Shown: piece by piece, positions 1 to 10,300 of the stretch | Position numbering within the stretch: the first letter of the stretch is position 1 | How the letters are laid out: every line of letters begins with the position of its first letter | Source of the DNA: Coprinellus micaceus | Taxonomy: Eukaryota; Basidiomycota; Agaricomycetes; Agaricales; Psathyrellaceae | NCBI GenBank assembly: GCA_951394405.1 | Contig: OX596343.1 | Location: 434,001-498,000, forward strand | Direction of reading: 5' to 3' | Length of the DNA: 64,000 nucleotides | Notes under the pieces: model-generated | Seen by the model: only the letters and a program-made list of their open reading frames with translations | Told to the model about the DNA's origin: nothing | Database searches by the model: none | Made by a program: the position numbers and the translations under genes

Positions 1-1373
1 GTCACAAAGGGAATGTTGAGGAGCATTCGCTCTAACCCAGTGGAAGATATATTCAGATTCCTAATCACGATGCGCCGGACAGTCGTTTCGGACTGTTGGG
101 TGAAGGATGTGAGGCCAGTTACCATGTCGAAGAGGGGTCCCGGCTCTGAATATGTTTCTTCTTCAGCACCCCCGTAGTAATAATCGTCGGAGGGATCGAA
201 GAATGAGACCTCAAGCTCGACTAGAGCCGGGGTGTGTAGGAGCTGGGGAAGTCTGCTGACGATTTCGTGTATGAAGCCACGTAACCGCAGCACTCGAAGA
301 TGAGGGAGGAGCGGAGCCTGAGCGTGGTTGAGCGAAGAGTTATGGGAATAATTAGGGTCCATCGTCAACTCCTGCAAGTTCTTGCACAAAAGCAAGAGCT
401 GAAGGATGGGCGATATAGGGACGTTCTCAATCGCGAGAGTCGTTAGGTGGTCTAGCATGGAGTTGCTGGTGGTGAGTGCTTGGGGAGCACTCTGGCCCCA
501 CGAACGGATCTTGAAACAGTGGACCGGAGGCAAATGAGAGAGGAGATGTGGAAGTGCTGGCCAGTCCTGGTTCGGCCGTGGTTCCACATCAACGGTCAGG
601 GTTTCCAGCATCCCCCACGGTCGAACGGCATCGGAGGGCTGCTTGCTTATGTGTCTTGCCAAGTCTTGAAGGCATTCCGGACGGATTGGAGAAAGAGACA
701 GCTCATGGACGAGCGGCCCTTGCGTTAGAAGTCTCAGCAGCTCAGGGGTCTTGACCAGGTTACATTCGGATCCCGGTGTATGTAGGTAGTAGCACGCATA
801 TCTGAGGTGGTTAATTTGGAGAGTTCTGGGGAGGCTGCCAGAGCGTCCAAACCAGGTCGATATTTTTTTGACACTACACCCTTCTAGGACAGTTGCATCA
901 AGGTTGAGGCGATTCCAAAGTTGGGGAGTACCGAGCGCAATGTCACGGCACTTCCTGGATATCTTGCAGAGGGTGGCAACTTGAGACGATCTCCGGAATC
1001 TGTCGGTCTTGTCGTGTACGACCGTGAAGACTTCGGACAAGATCTCTGCCGGTAATCGACGAAATGGAGTCAAAAGGCTACGCAATGCTGCGCGTTCAGT
1101 CGAAAGGTTGTAACGCTCCTCCTGGATTTGCTGGCGCTGTGTCTCCCACCGTTGAAGTTCCTCCTCGAGCAACAGCACTTCAAGCTCCCAACCCTCCCCC
1201 TGAATTCCCCGACGCTGCGTCTCCAATCCTTGGAGCTCGTCATCCACCCATAGCTCCTCAAGGTCCAGTTGACCGATAGCCTTCGTACGGGCATCAATAC
1301 CCTCCTGAATGGTAGTAACTTCCACTGGTTCAGGGGCGACGTTGCTGGAGAGGAGTCGAGAATAGCCTTCCAT
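1..1373 (-). CDS. F-box-like/LRR-type protein, copy A (3' end outside window)
   Basis: The gene starts at the ATG on the minus strand at 1373 (residues MEGYSRLLSSN) and stays open to the left edge, so the stop lies outside. It is a close relative of the complete 570-aa gene at 50100-51812 and begins the same way. An N-terminal charged coiled coil (about residues 15-105, rich in QLDLEEL/LQRWETQRQQI) is followed by an F-box-like motif (RRLPAEILSEVF). A C-terminal leucine-rich region (LVHELSL, ECLQDLARHI) follows. In this family the F-box is expected to bind Skp1 and the leucine-rich part to choose ubiquitylation substrates. That is family knowledge, and no substrate is visible here. The start is supported by the leader CTGACCACCACC-ATGGA shared, with small changes, by the other copies. 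No disruption is seen in the visible part. Confidence 0.8.
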   Translation of the reverse strand, partial: MEGYSRLLSSNVAPEPVEVTTIQEGIDARTKAIGQLDLEELWVDDELQGLETQRRGIQGEGWELEVLLLEEELQRWETQRQQIQEERYNLSTERAALRSLLTPFRRLPAEILSEVFTVVHDKTDRFRRSSQVATLCKISRKCRDIALGTPQLWNRLNLDATVLEGCSVKKISTWFGRSGSLPRTLQINHLRYACYYLHTPGSECNLVKTPELLRLLTQGPLVHELSLSPIRPECLQDLARHISKQPSDAVRPWGMLETLTVDVEPRPNQDWPALPHLLSHLPPVHCFKIRSWGQSAPQALTTSNSMLDHLTTLAIENVPISPILQLLLLCKNLQELTMDPNYSHNSSLNHAQAPLLPHLRVLRLRGFIHEIVSRLPQLLHTPALVELEVSFFDPSDDYYYGGAEEETYSEPGPLFDMVTGLTSFTQQSETTVRRIVIRNLNISSTGLERMLLNIPFV

Positions 1374-1469
1374 GGTGGTGGTCAGGAGGAAAGGCTGTGT
1401 AAGGAACTCTGACGGTGATGCATCAATGACTTCAAGATCACGCCGACCCAGCCTCGGCCTACTGGGTTT

Positions 1470-1479
1470 TGGGCGCTTA
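1470..1479 (-). promoter_or_regulatory. TAAGCGCCCA decamer upstream of F-box copy A
   Basis: The decamer TAAGCGCCCA reads on the minus strand and leaves 96 bp to the ATG at 1373. The same decamer, at the same 96-bp spacing, precedes copy E at 50100. Its function is inferred only from positional conservation across six paralogues. Confidence 0.5.
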
Positions 1480-1864
1480 TTATATTTCGTGCAAGGCTTG
1501 GGTTGATGGGATTGAAAGTACGAGAGCCAGGCTTGGTTGTCTACGCTTCTGAAGATCTCAGCGCTGCGTTTAAAGATATACTAGAGAAGATATAAGATGG
1601 TTTGGTACAAGCAAGGGTACGGCAGGTGTCAATTGCAAAAACGGTGTCAAGCAATCGTGATCAGTATTATAGCATGCACTCCTCAGAGAAATGGCAAGGG
1701 CCCAGAGTGTTGGACGAGCGGTTGAGAAGGTTGAGAAAGACGTCCTCGGGAAATCAGGTTATGACCGTGATCGCAGAGTGCGAAGGGAAGTCATGAGGAT
1801 GCCTATGGGACCGTTAGACGATAACATGGGAGATAGAAATGGGCGCAGACATACTACACACGCA

Positions 1865-2774
1865 ATCGAAACACTGTCCCAGTGGAAACAGAAACGTCTG
1901 CCCCAAGCTTCCTCATGAACCTTGAGACCGCGTTCCGAAGGTCGTTCGGTGGCATGGGCCTCGTAACTACGGAGGGACCGGTTACTCACTGCCAAGTTGA
2001 GTGTCTCGAACGTCGAATGCCGTGTGACTCGGTGCACAAATATGTCGCACAATTCCTCGATCTCAACGTCCTCGATCACATAGGCGAGTCGAAGCGATTT
2101 TAGGCGAGGGAGGAGCAGGGGCCGAACTTCGACCGCGGGATGATTAGAGCCCGGAAAAGGGTCGTATCTATCTCAACGTCGTCGAGAGTCAGATCAACCA
2201 CAGAGGATGCGTTCATGAGCATTTCCTCCAAGCCTCTCGGGGTAATATCGAGGCTTTCGATATAGAGATGCTGGACCGTCGCTTCGGATCCTTCGATGAA
2301 CGAGGTAAAGCCGGCAATCACGTCAAAGCAATCCTGTGGGGAATGCGTTTTGGTGTCTCCCGATTCAGTATCCGTGCGGTCCTCGTCTGAATCATCCATC
2401 AGGTCTGGGGTGAATTTGATGTGGAGGTTGACAAGGGCCGGCGTGCGCAAGTGCGTAGGGAGTGTTTTGACCCACTCGCAGCTCCAATTATCTAGTCGCA
2501 GTGCTCGGACATTAGGAAGGAGGGAAAGTCGACGCTGTCTGGGAGGCTCATCGCCTTCACATGGCTCCACCGTTAACTCTTCGCAGCCCGGTGCAGGAAG
2601 GCAAGAACTCGAAGATAGAGGACATGGCCATGTCGCGGATTGTTAGTAGGGTTGTCAAGTTTAGCAGAAAGGCGTCGTTGGCGGGGGGTGGTCGGACCGG
2701 GCCCAAGCGTTCGTAGCGTGCCTGAAGGCGGAACGAACGCACCAGGGGCAGGTGGGAGAGGTCGAGGGCTGAGG
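1865..2774 (-). pseudogene. F-box copy B, 3' half, frameshifted
   Basis: This minus-strand stretch aligns with the C-terminal half of the intact gene at 47991-49604. Shared blocks include SLLPNVRALRL, FTSFIEGSEATVQ, LMNASSVVDLT and IEELCDIF..VTRHSTF. It begins abruptly at the end of the giant element; the matching 5' half ends at 39535. I see at least three frame breaks: an extra base near 2580 (CTGCGAAGAG against CTGCAAGAG in the intact copy), a change of frame near 2130-2150, and an extra base near 1945. The reading frame is therefore destroyed. The downstream flank at about 1600-1860 also matches the flank of copy D at about 49605-49880, so gene and spacer were duplicated together. Confidence 0.85.
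2766..2774. repeat. Left target-site duplication (GGGCTGAGG) of the giant element
   Basis: GGGCTGAGG lies directly outside the left terminal repeat and recurs at 39535-39543 directly outside the right one. It overlaps the end of the terminal repeat, so the duplication can be read as 7, 8 or 9 bp. In the intact paralogue the equivalent codons occur once. Confidence 0.8.
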
Positions 2775-2794
2775 CCCAGTGAAAAGTGGGTCTG
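2775..2794 (+). repeat. Left terminal inverted repeat of the giant element
   Basis: CCCAGTGAAAAGTGGGTCTG, identical over 20 bp to the reverse complement of 39517-39536. Identity ends sharply inside (CTGATATCCG here, TGGCCGTCGG at the other end). Confidence 0.85.
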
Positions 2795-3207
2795 CTGATA
2801 TCCGAGAATATCTGGGAATCTCGGGACTTCCGATATTCCCAGACCTTGCCAGAAAAAGTTACCTACCTGTCCGACAAGCACAGATTCTGCCAGTGGGTCT
2901 GAGGGGCAACATCTCAGTCGCTGCCTCGAATCCCATATTTCCCCCTTGATTTCTGTGGGCTTCCGAAAGGATCTGGGAATCACTGGGACGGTTGGTAGGG
3001 GTATCGATTGCAATTGTAATTACAGAACCGGGAATAATACGTTCATATCGGTATAAATCTGGTAGAATATGGACGAATCTGAAGGTAGTGATGCTAGGCT
3101 GTCCGTTGTGGGAACATTGGGTATCTGAATGTGTCGAGGATGGAGTTGCGAAGGCGTACGGGAGGGGGAGAGAGTGGAGTCGGTGATCGCACCGCAGAAT
3201 CCTGCTC

Positions 3208-3693
3208 CTAAGCCGGTTGGGACTCCACTTCAGCAGGAAGTCTGCCTCTCATGACGCCCTCCTTCTTGCGCTTGTTGGCGAGAATGGTGTAGTCTTTGAG
3301 AACCTGGGATATGGATGTATTAGTACGACGAGAGGCCCGGGAAGCACAGTTACATGAAGCAACTCACTGGACCCCCTTTTATGTTAACAGAGTCCCAAGC
3401 CGCCTTGAATTCGGGTCGAGTTGGCGTCCTCCCCTCTTGGAAAATGTAATCAAGGAGATATAGGTTCCTGCGTCCATCACTTGAAAAAATTCCCCCTTGG
3501 TTGAGCAGATAGTTCTGATCAGTTCACGCCAGGTCGAGATGCCATTTTGGGCATTGTAGGCCCCTGGTCAGAAGCCACCTGATAGTATCTGGCCTTGTCA
3601 GGATCATACCAGAGCGATGGCCCTGGTACAACTCGCGAAGTCTCGTATCCCAGTCAGCGTGGATGAATTCTTCCTTTCCCCTCTTTGGCTTGG
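3208..3693 (-). pseudogene. Unrecognised element-borne gene, C-terminal part with an in-frame stop
   Basis: On the minus strand a frame beginning after a plausible acceptor (CCACAG near 3694) reads EEFIHADWDTRLRELYQG, then LTRPDTIRWLLTRGLQCP, an in-frame TGA near 3530, then TDQNYLLNQGGIF, RRNLYLLDYIFQEGR and FKAAWDSVNIKGGP. A plausible intron (GTGAGT to ATCCCAG, about 3303-3367) leads to VLKDYTILANKRKKEG and the stop at 3208. The composition and codon pattern look genuinely coding, yet the TGA interrupts it, so I call it a decayed gene unless the TGA lies in an unseen intron. The function is unknown to me. A second degenerate relative lies immediately upstream (3889-4035). Confidence 0.5.
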
Positions 3694-3888
3694 CTGTGGG
3701 GTCTGTGTGTACTGTAGATCAAGGGCATTCCGAGACACCGGACCACGACCACTCACTGGCCCTTGCGCAAACGGTAGTAGTCACAATGGCATCCTGACCC
3801 ATCTCCTATCTCATAACCCCACAACCCGATGCCCTAAGTCTATGCCCTTTAAACCTCAGGCTATGATATTGGTGCATCTTTGAACGAG

Positions 3889-4035
3889 TTAGCGGCTTTT
3901 GGTAATCCGTGCCTTCATGGCCTCGCACAGCAAACCGCCAGCTTCGAGATCATATTTTTCCGGATGGCCTTGCTTTGGTGGGTAGTTCTGATCCGCTGAT
4001 GTCAGTTCGGAATACCATTTCAGGCCTACGCCCCT
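3889..4035 (-). pseudogene. Second fragment related to the 3208-3693 gene
   Basis: The minus-strand frame reads GLKWYSELTSADQNYPPKQ and then ends at a TAA at 3889-3891. The W..eLtsaDQNY core matches the neighbouring fragment (CPKWHLDLA then TDQNYLLNQGG). I read this as a tandem, partly deleted copy. It is too short to assign a role. Confidence 0.35.
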
Positions 4036-4039
4036 GACC

Positions 4040-4897
4040 ATTTCCTTATCTCTTCATCTCTCAGCAAGTCTATCCCTCCCCACGGCGCTTAAGCCATTCT
4101 TTCATGTCCCCCGAGAAGCTCTTGTGTTCACGCCGAGGAATGGCTCAATACGGCTCAAAACGAGATGGCATATACAGATGTGCAATGTGAAGGGAGCTAT
4201 GTTCGGCGACAATCGGGACATGGGGTGTTGAAGGGGCTCCATAATGCAATGGTAAGCCTCCCTCATGCGACTATGGGAAGTTAAACAAGAAGAAAGTTGA
4301 GAAAGCAAGGGGGAGTAATAACAGGGACAATAAGGTATGGTTAGGTGAGATGAAACGATTGGGCTGCAAACCGTAAGGCCTAAGCCGAGGAGGAGGCAAG
4401 ACCAACTCAAAGATAGTAATACGGGGGTACTGTATGTATCTATGTATGTATAAGTTTCTGTAGGTCCACTGAAACCCACAGAATAGCCAATCCAAAACGC
4501 AGGGAAGAAGTGGGAGGACGCTGTGAGAAAAGAGCATCGGGCTGAGAATCGTAAGGGACAAAGGTACGAGAACATTCTAAACATGTTGCATGCTATCAGG
4601 CTTATACAAGAAGAATCGGGCCGCATTAGCGACCTTGAGGGCATGACAGTGCCGTTGTTTAGTCCTCGGCATTGCGACCGGCTACTGTCTCAAGATCTGC
4701 GGGAGTGCGTTAGCGTGAAGACGGAAAATCGTGGAGGCCTTGCTTACCGCGCAATCGGTCAAGATACCCCAATAGTGCTTCGAGCACCACTTGGAGCTGA
4801 GATGTTACAGCGCGGATGACGGCAGCGCGACAGCCCTGGGCGGTTCTCCTTATAGTGGTCCCAATGAGGGAAATGTAACCTAAGGACGGGCAACTCG
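4040..4897. other. Spacer with no supported gene
   Basis: Only low-complexity open frames without splice structure or recognisable motifs are present. Confidence 0.4.
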
Positions 4898-7073
4898 TCA
4901 GCTCGAAAGGCCTTGCGGTTGAAGATGAATACAGGACTTACCCTTTGCAATGCATCCCAAAATAATCCAAACGCAGAAGCTTCCTAGCCCTCTGGGCGCG
5001 ATAGTCAGGACGTTCGTGGTTGGAAGAAAACCGAGATCGCCGCCCTGAACCATCCAAAGGCCAAAGGCACCGAGGCTTGCAGCTATTATGGCGAAAGTAC
5101 GGGGAGCTTTGAGGAAGACGAGAACGAGGAGTTTCGACAGCAGGGTTCTAGGGAGTATTGCGACGATCGCAACAGAAAAGATGTCGTCCCAGGCCCTCAT
5201 GGTCTCCGCATAGACAACAAGAACCTTGTCGTCCCCCGGCACCTCGAGTACCTCCAAATGCCCCCTCCCTCCCACGTCGTTTCTGACCGCGTCGATAGCA
5301 TTTCGGGGAATGTGCATGAGAAAAACGTCCGAGTATCGGCCGATATATTCGTCGATAGGTGGTGCCCCTTCTGCTGGCGGGACGTTGGGGGCGGCGGATT
5401 GGGCATTGGGAGCAACTAGTTGGGCATTGAGGGGGGTTTGAGGATTGGAAGGAACTACCAATGGAGTATTGAGAGGGACTGCTGGGGCATTGAGAGTGAC
5501 TGCTGGGGCATTTCGGAGAGCGGCTGCTGGAGCATTCGGAGGGGCACCGCCGTTGGTCACCGCTATGCCAACTTGATTGTCTGTTGCCGCGCTGGTACCG
5601 GAGGGAGGTGCGTTGGGAGGCGCAGGCTCAGCGCGAGGAAAAGGTACTCCCATAGCAGTCGCCCCAACCGCCGAAGTACTTGGATGAGCATTGGTTGGAG
5701 GTTCAGGTCTAAGTACGGCCACGCCCCCCTGGTGCCTTGTGGTAGTAGACCCAGCGTGTGCCGGAAAGCGAGGACTGGTACTTGTGAGTCCATCGCTCCC
5801 ACCTTGTCTACAGGAAAATAGTCAGAGAAGGCGTGGATGATGGGCGTGTGCCCGGAGTGAGACTTACTCTTCCTCGACCGAGCGATTGCCGGAGACTATA
5901 CGTTGGACATCAGGCTCAGTGCGACTGTGGAACGCTTTAGCATGCAACGAACCGGAAAGGGGGACCTAATCTCACTTGTTTAAGAGCCCAGACATTGTCG
6001 CATGCCATAATTCGCGATTCTGGATCCTCTGACTCGCCGGGCGATCGTTGGATTCGAGCCTTTGGGGTAGCTCAAGGTTCCCCTCGAGCCTCTGGGATGG
6101 ACTCCCTTCGGGAGTGGCACCTCCCGCTTCTAACAGAAAGCGGACCCTCCTCCCGCCATCATTGAGACTGGCATTGCTAGTCCGATCCCGAAGAAGGGGG
6201 TGGGCATCGGAATGCCTCCGTGGACGGTCAGCAGTAGTTCTGCCCCAATCCATGTATCAGATTTACGAAGCTAAACAAACAAACACACACACACCCTGCA
6301 TGTGTAGACCCGGTTCCGGGCCCAGGACGACCCCCGGAGGCCTCCGCAAGTCTGAGATCGATGGAAGGTAGACCATCTAGGGATCTGCGCCTCCTTGGAT
6401 CGCTGAACGCATTCCTCGCTGCAAGGATCTGCCTCCAGTCCTCGATTGCGGCGGCCTCGACGTCGTTTCTTGCCGAGTTTCTTTCGATCGCTTCGACCTC
6501 TGCTTGGTTGAATCCTGCCTCGTGGGGACGCACGAAAATGCCTCGCAACGAGTTGCGGTCGGTGTTGGAGCGTTGGGTGGCATGGGCTGACTGAACGGGG
6601 AACATTGCTGGCACTTGAGGGACGTCCTTCATGAATTTGCACCTCATCGTTATTTATGCAGCATTGGGGATCGGCTGCGCCAGTGGGCTCGTCGACAATA
6701 TTATTCGGACCGCTGCCGTCGCTTACGACAACCGTCTCAAGACTCTCTCAGTCTCTAAGCGATTGTGGCGACGGGTTGGTTGCTCGCAACAAAGAGTCAG
6801 TGAGCCGAGGAGGCGTCATGCCACTAGAAGTTACGACACCGACTCGGTCGCAACCTATGACCGTGACCTTTGCAACGGCAACCTGTTGTCCTGGTTACGT
6901 CTGCCCTCCTCGAACATATTAAATTTCGCACCGTATTCGGGATGATGGCGCTTAAATTTAGCGTTAGCGCCGGCGACTTGAGCTACTCCCGATTCCTCCG
7001 GCGCGGGCGTGGCGCCCAGTATCCGAACTAGAGCCTCCTCAGAGGGACTTGGGGACGAATGGGAGTGGGACAT
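4898..7073 (-). CDS. Unrecognised multi-exon gene with Pro/Ala/Asn-rich repeats and a hydrophobic C-terminus
   Basis: I read this as one minus-strand gene starting at about 7073 (MSHSHSSPSPSEEALVRIL). It has middle exons around 6650-6300 (SNTDRNSLRGIFVRPHEAGF, AEVEAIERNSARND) and 6250-5970. A long last part at 5722-4898 carries a degenerate repeat of the type NAPAV/LNTPL/LNAQLVAPNAQ, then a globular stretch (EYIGRYSDVFLMHIPRNAID, EVPGDDKVLVVYAETM). It ends with two hydrophobic segments (FSVAIVAILPRTLLSKLLVL and a GLGSFCVWIILGCIA-type segment) that could span a membrane. I do not recognise the family. The exon joins are uncertain, and two genes are possible. It sits between the left end of the giant element and the Plavaka transposase, transcribed in the same direction. 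Confidence 0.4.
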
Positions 7074-7393
7074 GAGGGTGAAAGAGGATTGTGGTTTCTA
7101 GGTAAGCAAAGCATCCGGAGACTTTGAGGTGGACATGATGGATGACTTTGAAGATTCAACCCTGAGGGAACGGCGGGACACACGGCGTGACGGCTCAGTA
7201 ATTGCCCTGGGGTTACTGGTGAGGCAACGCGACCTGAAAAACCCCGTTAGTCACGTAAACCAGGAAAATGCAAGGCCCCGTATGGTTGGTACATTGCACC
7301 GGTGACTGATTATCGGTTCCAGCTGGAGGAGTTAATACATGTATTTCCCGCTCCAGTGGGCCAGGCTGACTGCATGTGAATCTTGTTCGTGGT

Positions 7394-10300
7394 TCAGTAT
7401 CCATCGTCATATTCACCCCGATCCGAATCGTCACTACCAGGCTCAACGTACGTTGGCTCGCCGTCCTCCCCCATGCCTTCCATCAAGGCCGAGTCTTCTC
7501 CCCCTGCAAATGAGGTGTAGTGGTTGAAGTCGGCGGGCAGCGCGGGGACAGCTGTCTTTCTAAGCGAAGGATGGACTCGACGCATATAAACATGGCCAAC
7601 AGCCATCCCATACTGATAACGCATGAACGAATCCCGATCTGCGAATCTATAGTCCAAGAACTCCGATGAGAAGGGAGAGGTAACCCGTTGTGGTTTGAAA
7701 CTTACTTATTGATATAATACTTGTCCCATACGTCTTGAGGAGGGACGCATTTCGATGGCGGAGTAGATGCGGGTTTCATTCCGAGGGAGAATTGGGGAAT
7801 GAGGTGCACGCCTCGAACTATTTCGGAGGGATCCAAGAAGTCCAATGCGCCGTCGGAAGTGATGGGGTGCAAGGAAAGGTGGTCGAGGGCAAACTCGTTG
7901 TCAAATTCAACGATATCATACCGATGAATCCACACGAAATCCAAGCGATGCGCCGTGAGGTTGCGCGCGCCATTTGGCAAGGCCCCGACGTATGTCACAT
8001 TCGCGTGGTAGATGCCGATAACTTTCGCGTAGCGGTAGGGGTGCAGAGGGCCGGATAATGGCTCGGGTTTGTCGGGGAAGGCGAGTTCATTGCGGAGCAT
8101 GACGTTGGACTGGGTAGTATTCACGTGGATGATGTCCTGAGCTCGGCGTACGTCGTACGTGGTGTAGTTAACGTGTAGCAGTTTATGGGCGTAGAGGCGT
8201 GATAAAGAGATGTTGACCCAATCGTGCTCTTGCAGCACATCTGTTTTAAAGCCTAGTATTTTGATGATGCGGGGTAGGAGGTGTCGTTTCAACTTCTGGA
8301 CGAAATTCTGGGAAGGGAGCCAGTTAAGTTGATGCATGCGACAAACACTGAGGTTCAATGAATTGGGGCTTACATTGAGGTATGGATCTTGGTATGGAAT
8401 CTCCGACGTATGGGCGAAGAATGTGATATCAATGGGCAAGTTCTGGTTCGTTCCGATGATGTACCGACGCCCAAATGAGTCCTCGATGTCAGTGGGAGGC
8501 TTCTTATCTTCGGCGGGAGGCCTTCTATCTTCGACGGGAGTCCCTCCGTCGTCGGCAGGAGAACCTCTATCTTCGGCGGAAGTCCCTCCGTCCGCGGCAG
8601 AAGAACCTTTGACTTCAGCAGGGGACCCATCAACGACGGCAGGCGAGCCCTTAGAGGCTCCCTCGGAGGGCGGAACGCGTTGCAGTGATCCACCTGCCCC
8701 TGCGTTGCGGGGCTGTGCGCTTGCTTGTCGGATTTCGTCCAGCCTTGCTCGCCGGCGCTCTATTTGGGTTAGCTGGTCGACAAAGTCTCTTCCGTCTGTT
8801 CGTTCGAACCACGACTTCGGGAGCCGATGGTAGAGCTCCCCCTAATGTGGGACAAAGTGAGACAATACTGGTCAATGAGCGAAGGTGCGAGAAGGCTTAC
8901 CGTCTCAGTCGAGAACGAATCCGTGGTGCCAAAGCGACGGATAATGGGAGTGTAGTCCCCGAGGAAGTGGAATTTTATCGTGAATATATTGAATTTCACC
9001 GGTTTACGAGTGGAGGGCCCCTTTCCCTTGTCCTTATCCTTGTTCTTGCCGGTGCTTCCCCGCTGTTCTCTGGCGTCTGATTCCTTTTGAAGTTCCGTGG
9101 TAGCAATCCTCGAGCAGGTCGTGTGGTTGAAGAGCCTGGTTTGGGCCCCCAACCACGTTGTGGTATAGTCAAGTAGTTGGAGGGTCATGTCGTTGTGCAT
9201 ACGAAGCTTGGCAAGTGCGTGCCACTGAGCATAGATATACAATAGCTTCTTCAATGCTGTGTTGTGTGGTTCTGGGAGAAGCGATTCAAACGCGGGAATG
9301 GCACACTGTAAATCCACGAGCCACGCATACAAGTTAGTAAATCAGTCCCGGGATCGGTCGTGGTAGTGGCACAGACCTGCAGCAAGTCCTCATAGTCGCG
9401 AGCGGCCCTTCTATTCATTTCAGACGCATTTTCAGCAAAGCTTCGAATGCCGTCTCGACCGAATGATGGGGTTGATCGATAACTAAGAAAAGAGAAGCGC
9501 ATGTTGAGGTTTTCTGGGCACTGGATGTGGTCCTAAGTTTAGAACTCACCGAGAATCAAGGTCCCCGGTCAAGGTTGGGCCACGCAGGTCTAGGCTTGTG
9601 AATGCCTCCAACAACCGGATCAAATGGATGAACATCCTCTTCCAGACCCCAATTTCGAATTCGTGCATGAGATCTACGACTAGCGCGGGGATGATTTTGA
9701 CAGGTATATCGGCGAGGCGAGAAGAGAACGCGTTCTATCTCAGATTGTAAGTTGTGAGAGTCTCGTAAGTGAGCATCTACAGTACTCACGTGCACGGGAA
9801 CGATGGATTGTGCCTTCAGATGGGACTCAACTCTATCGCCGTCCACTGCGAATCCCGCAGATATTTCTGCCCGAGCTGAATTGACAAGTAGCTTCTGCTT
9901 CGCTTCGTCTCGGACCTTGCTTTGGCGCTCAGTGTCAGAAGGAGCACCTAATTTGAAAATCTGGGATTTATCAACCAGGCATCGATGACAAGGGGATCCG
10001 CCGTTCTTCTTGAAGCCCGCAACCAACATTCTGCACAGAGGACGTGTTAGTAAGCGCAATGAGTGATTTCAGGGAGAAGCTACTTGCTTCTCAGGATAGT
10101 CGACCGAATATGTGAATATCCTGGGGTAGAAACACCGAGGCGTGCCGTCTGGGCAGACAATCACTAGCCCGTTCTTCATCGCGTCGATGAGCTCATCGTC
10201 TAGGATAATAACCCATTGTTCCTGGAATAGGTTGCGGGCACAGTGGGCGAACAGTGCATCAGTTGGGACCTTTCCGTTGTTTCGCCTTTGCAAATATTCG

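Noticed and set aside
4102..4644. A 180-residue hydrophobic minus-strand frame
   Set aside because: Serine/leucine/cysteine-rich low-complexity text without splice context; it reads like non-coding DNA.
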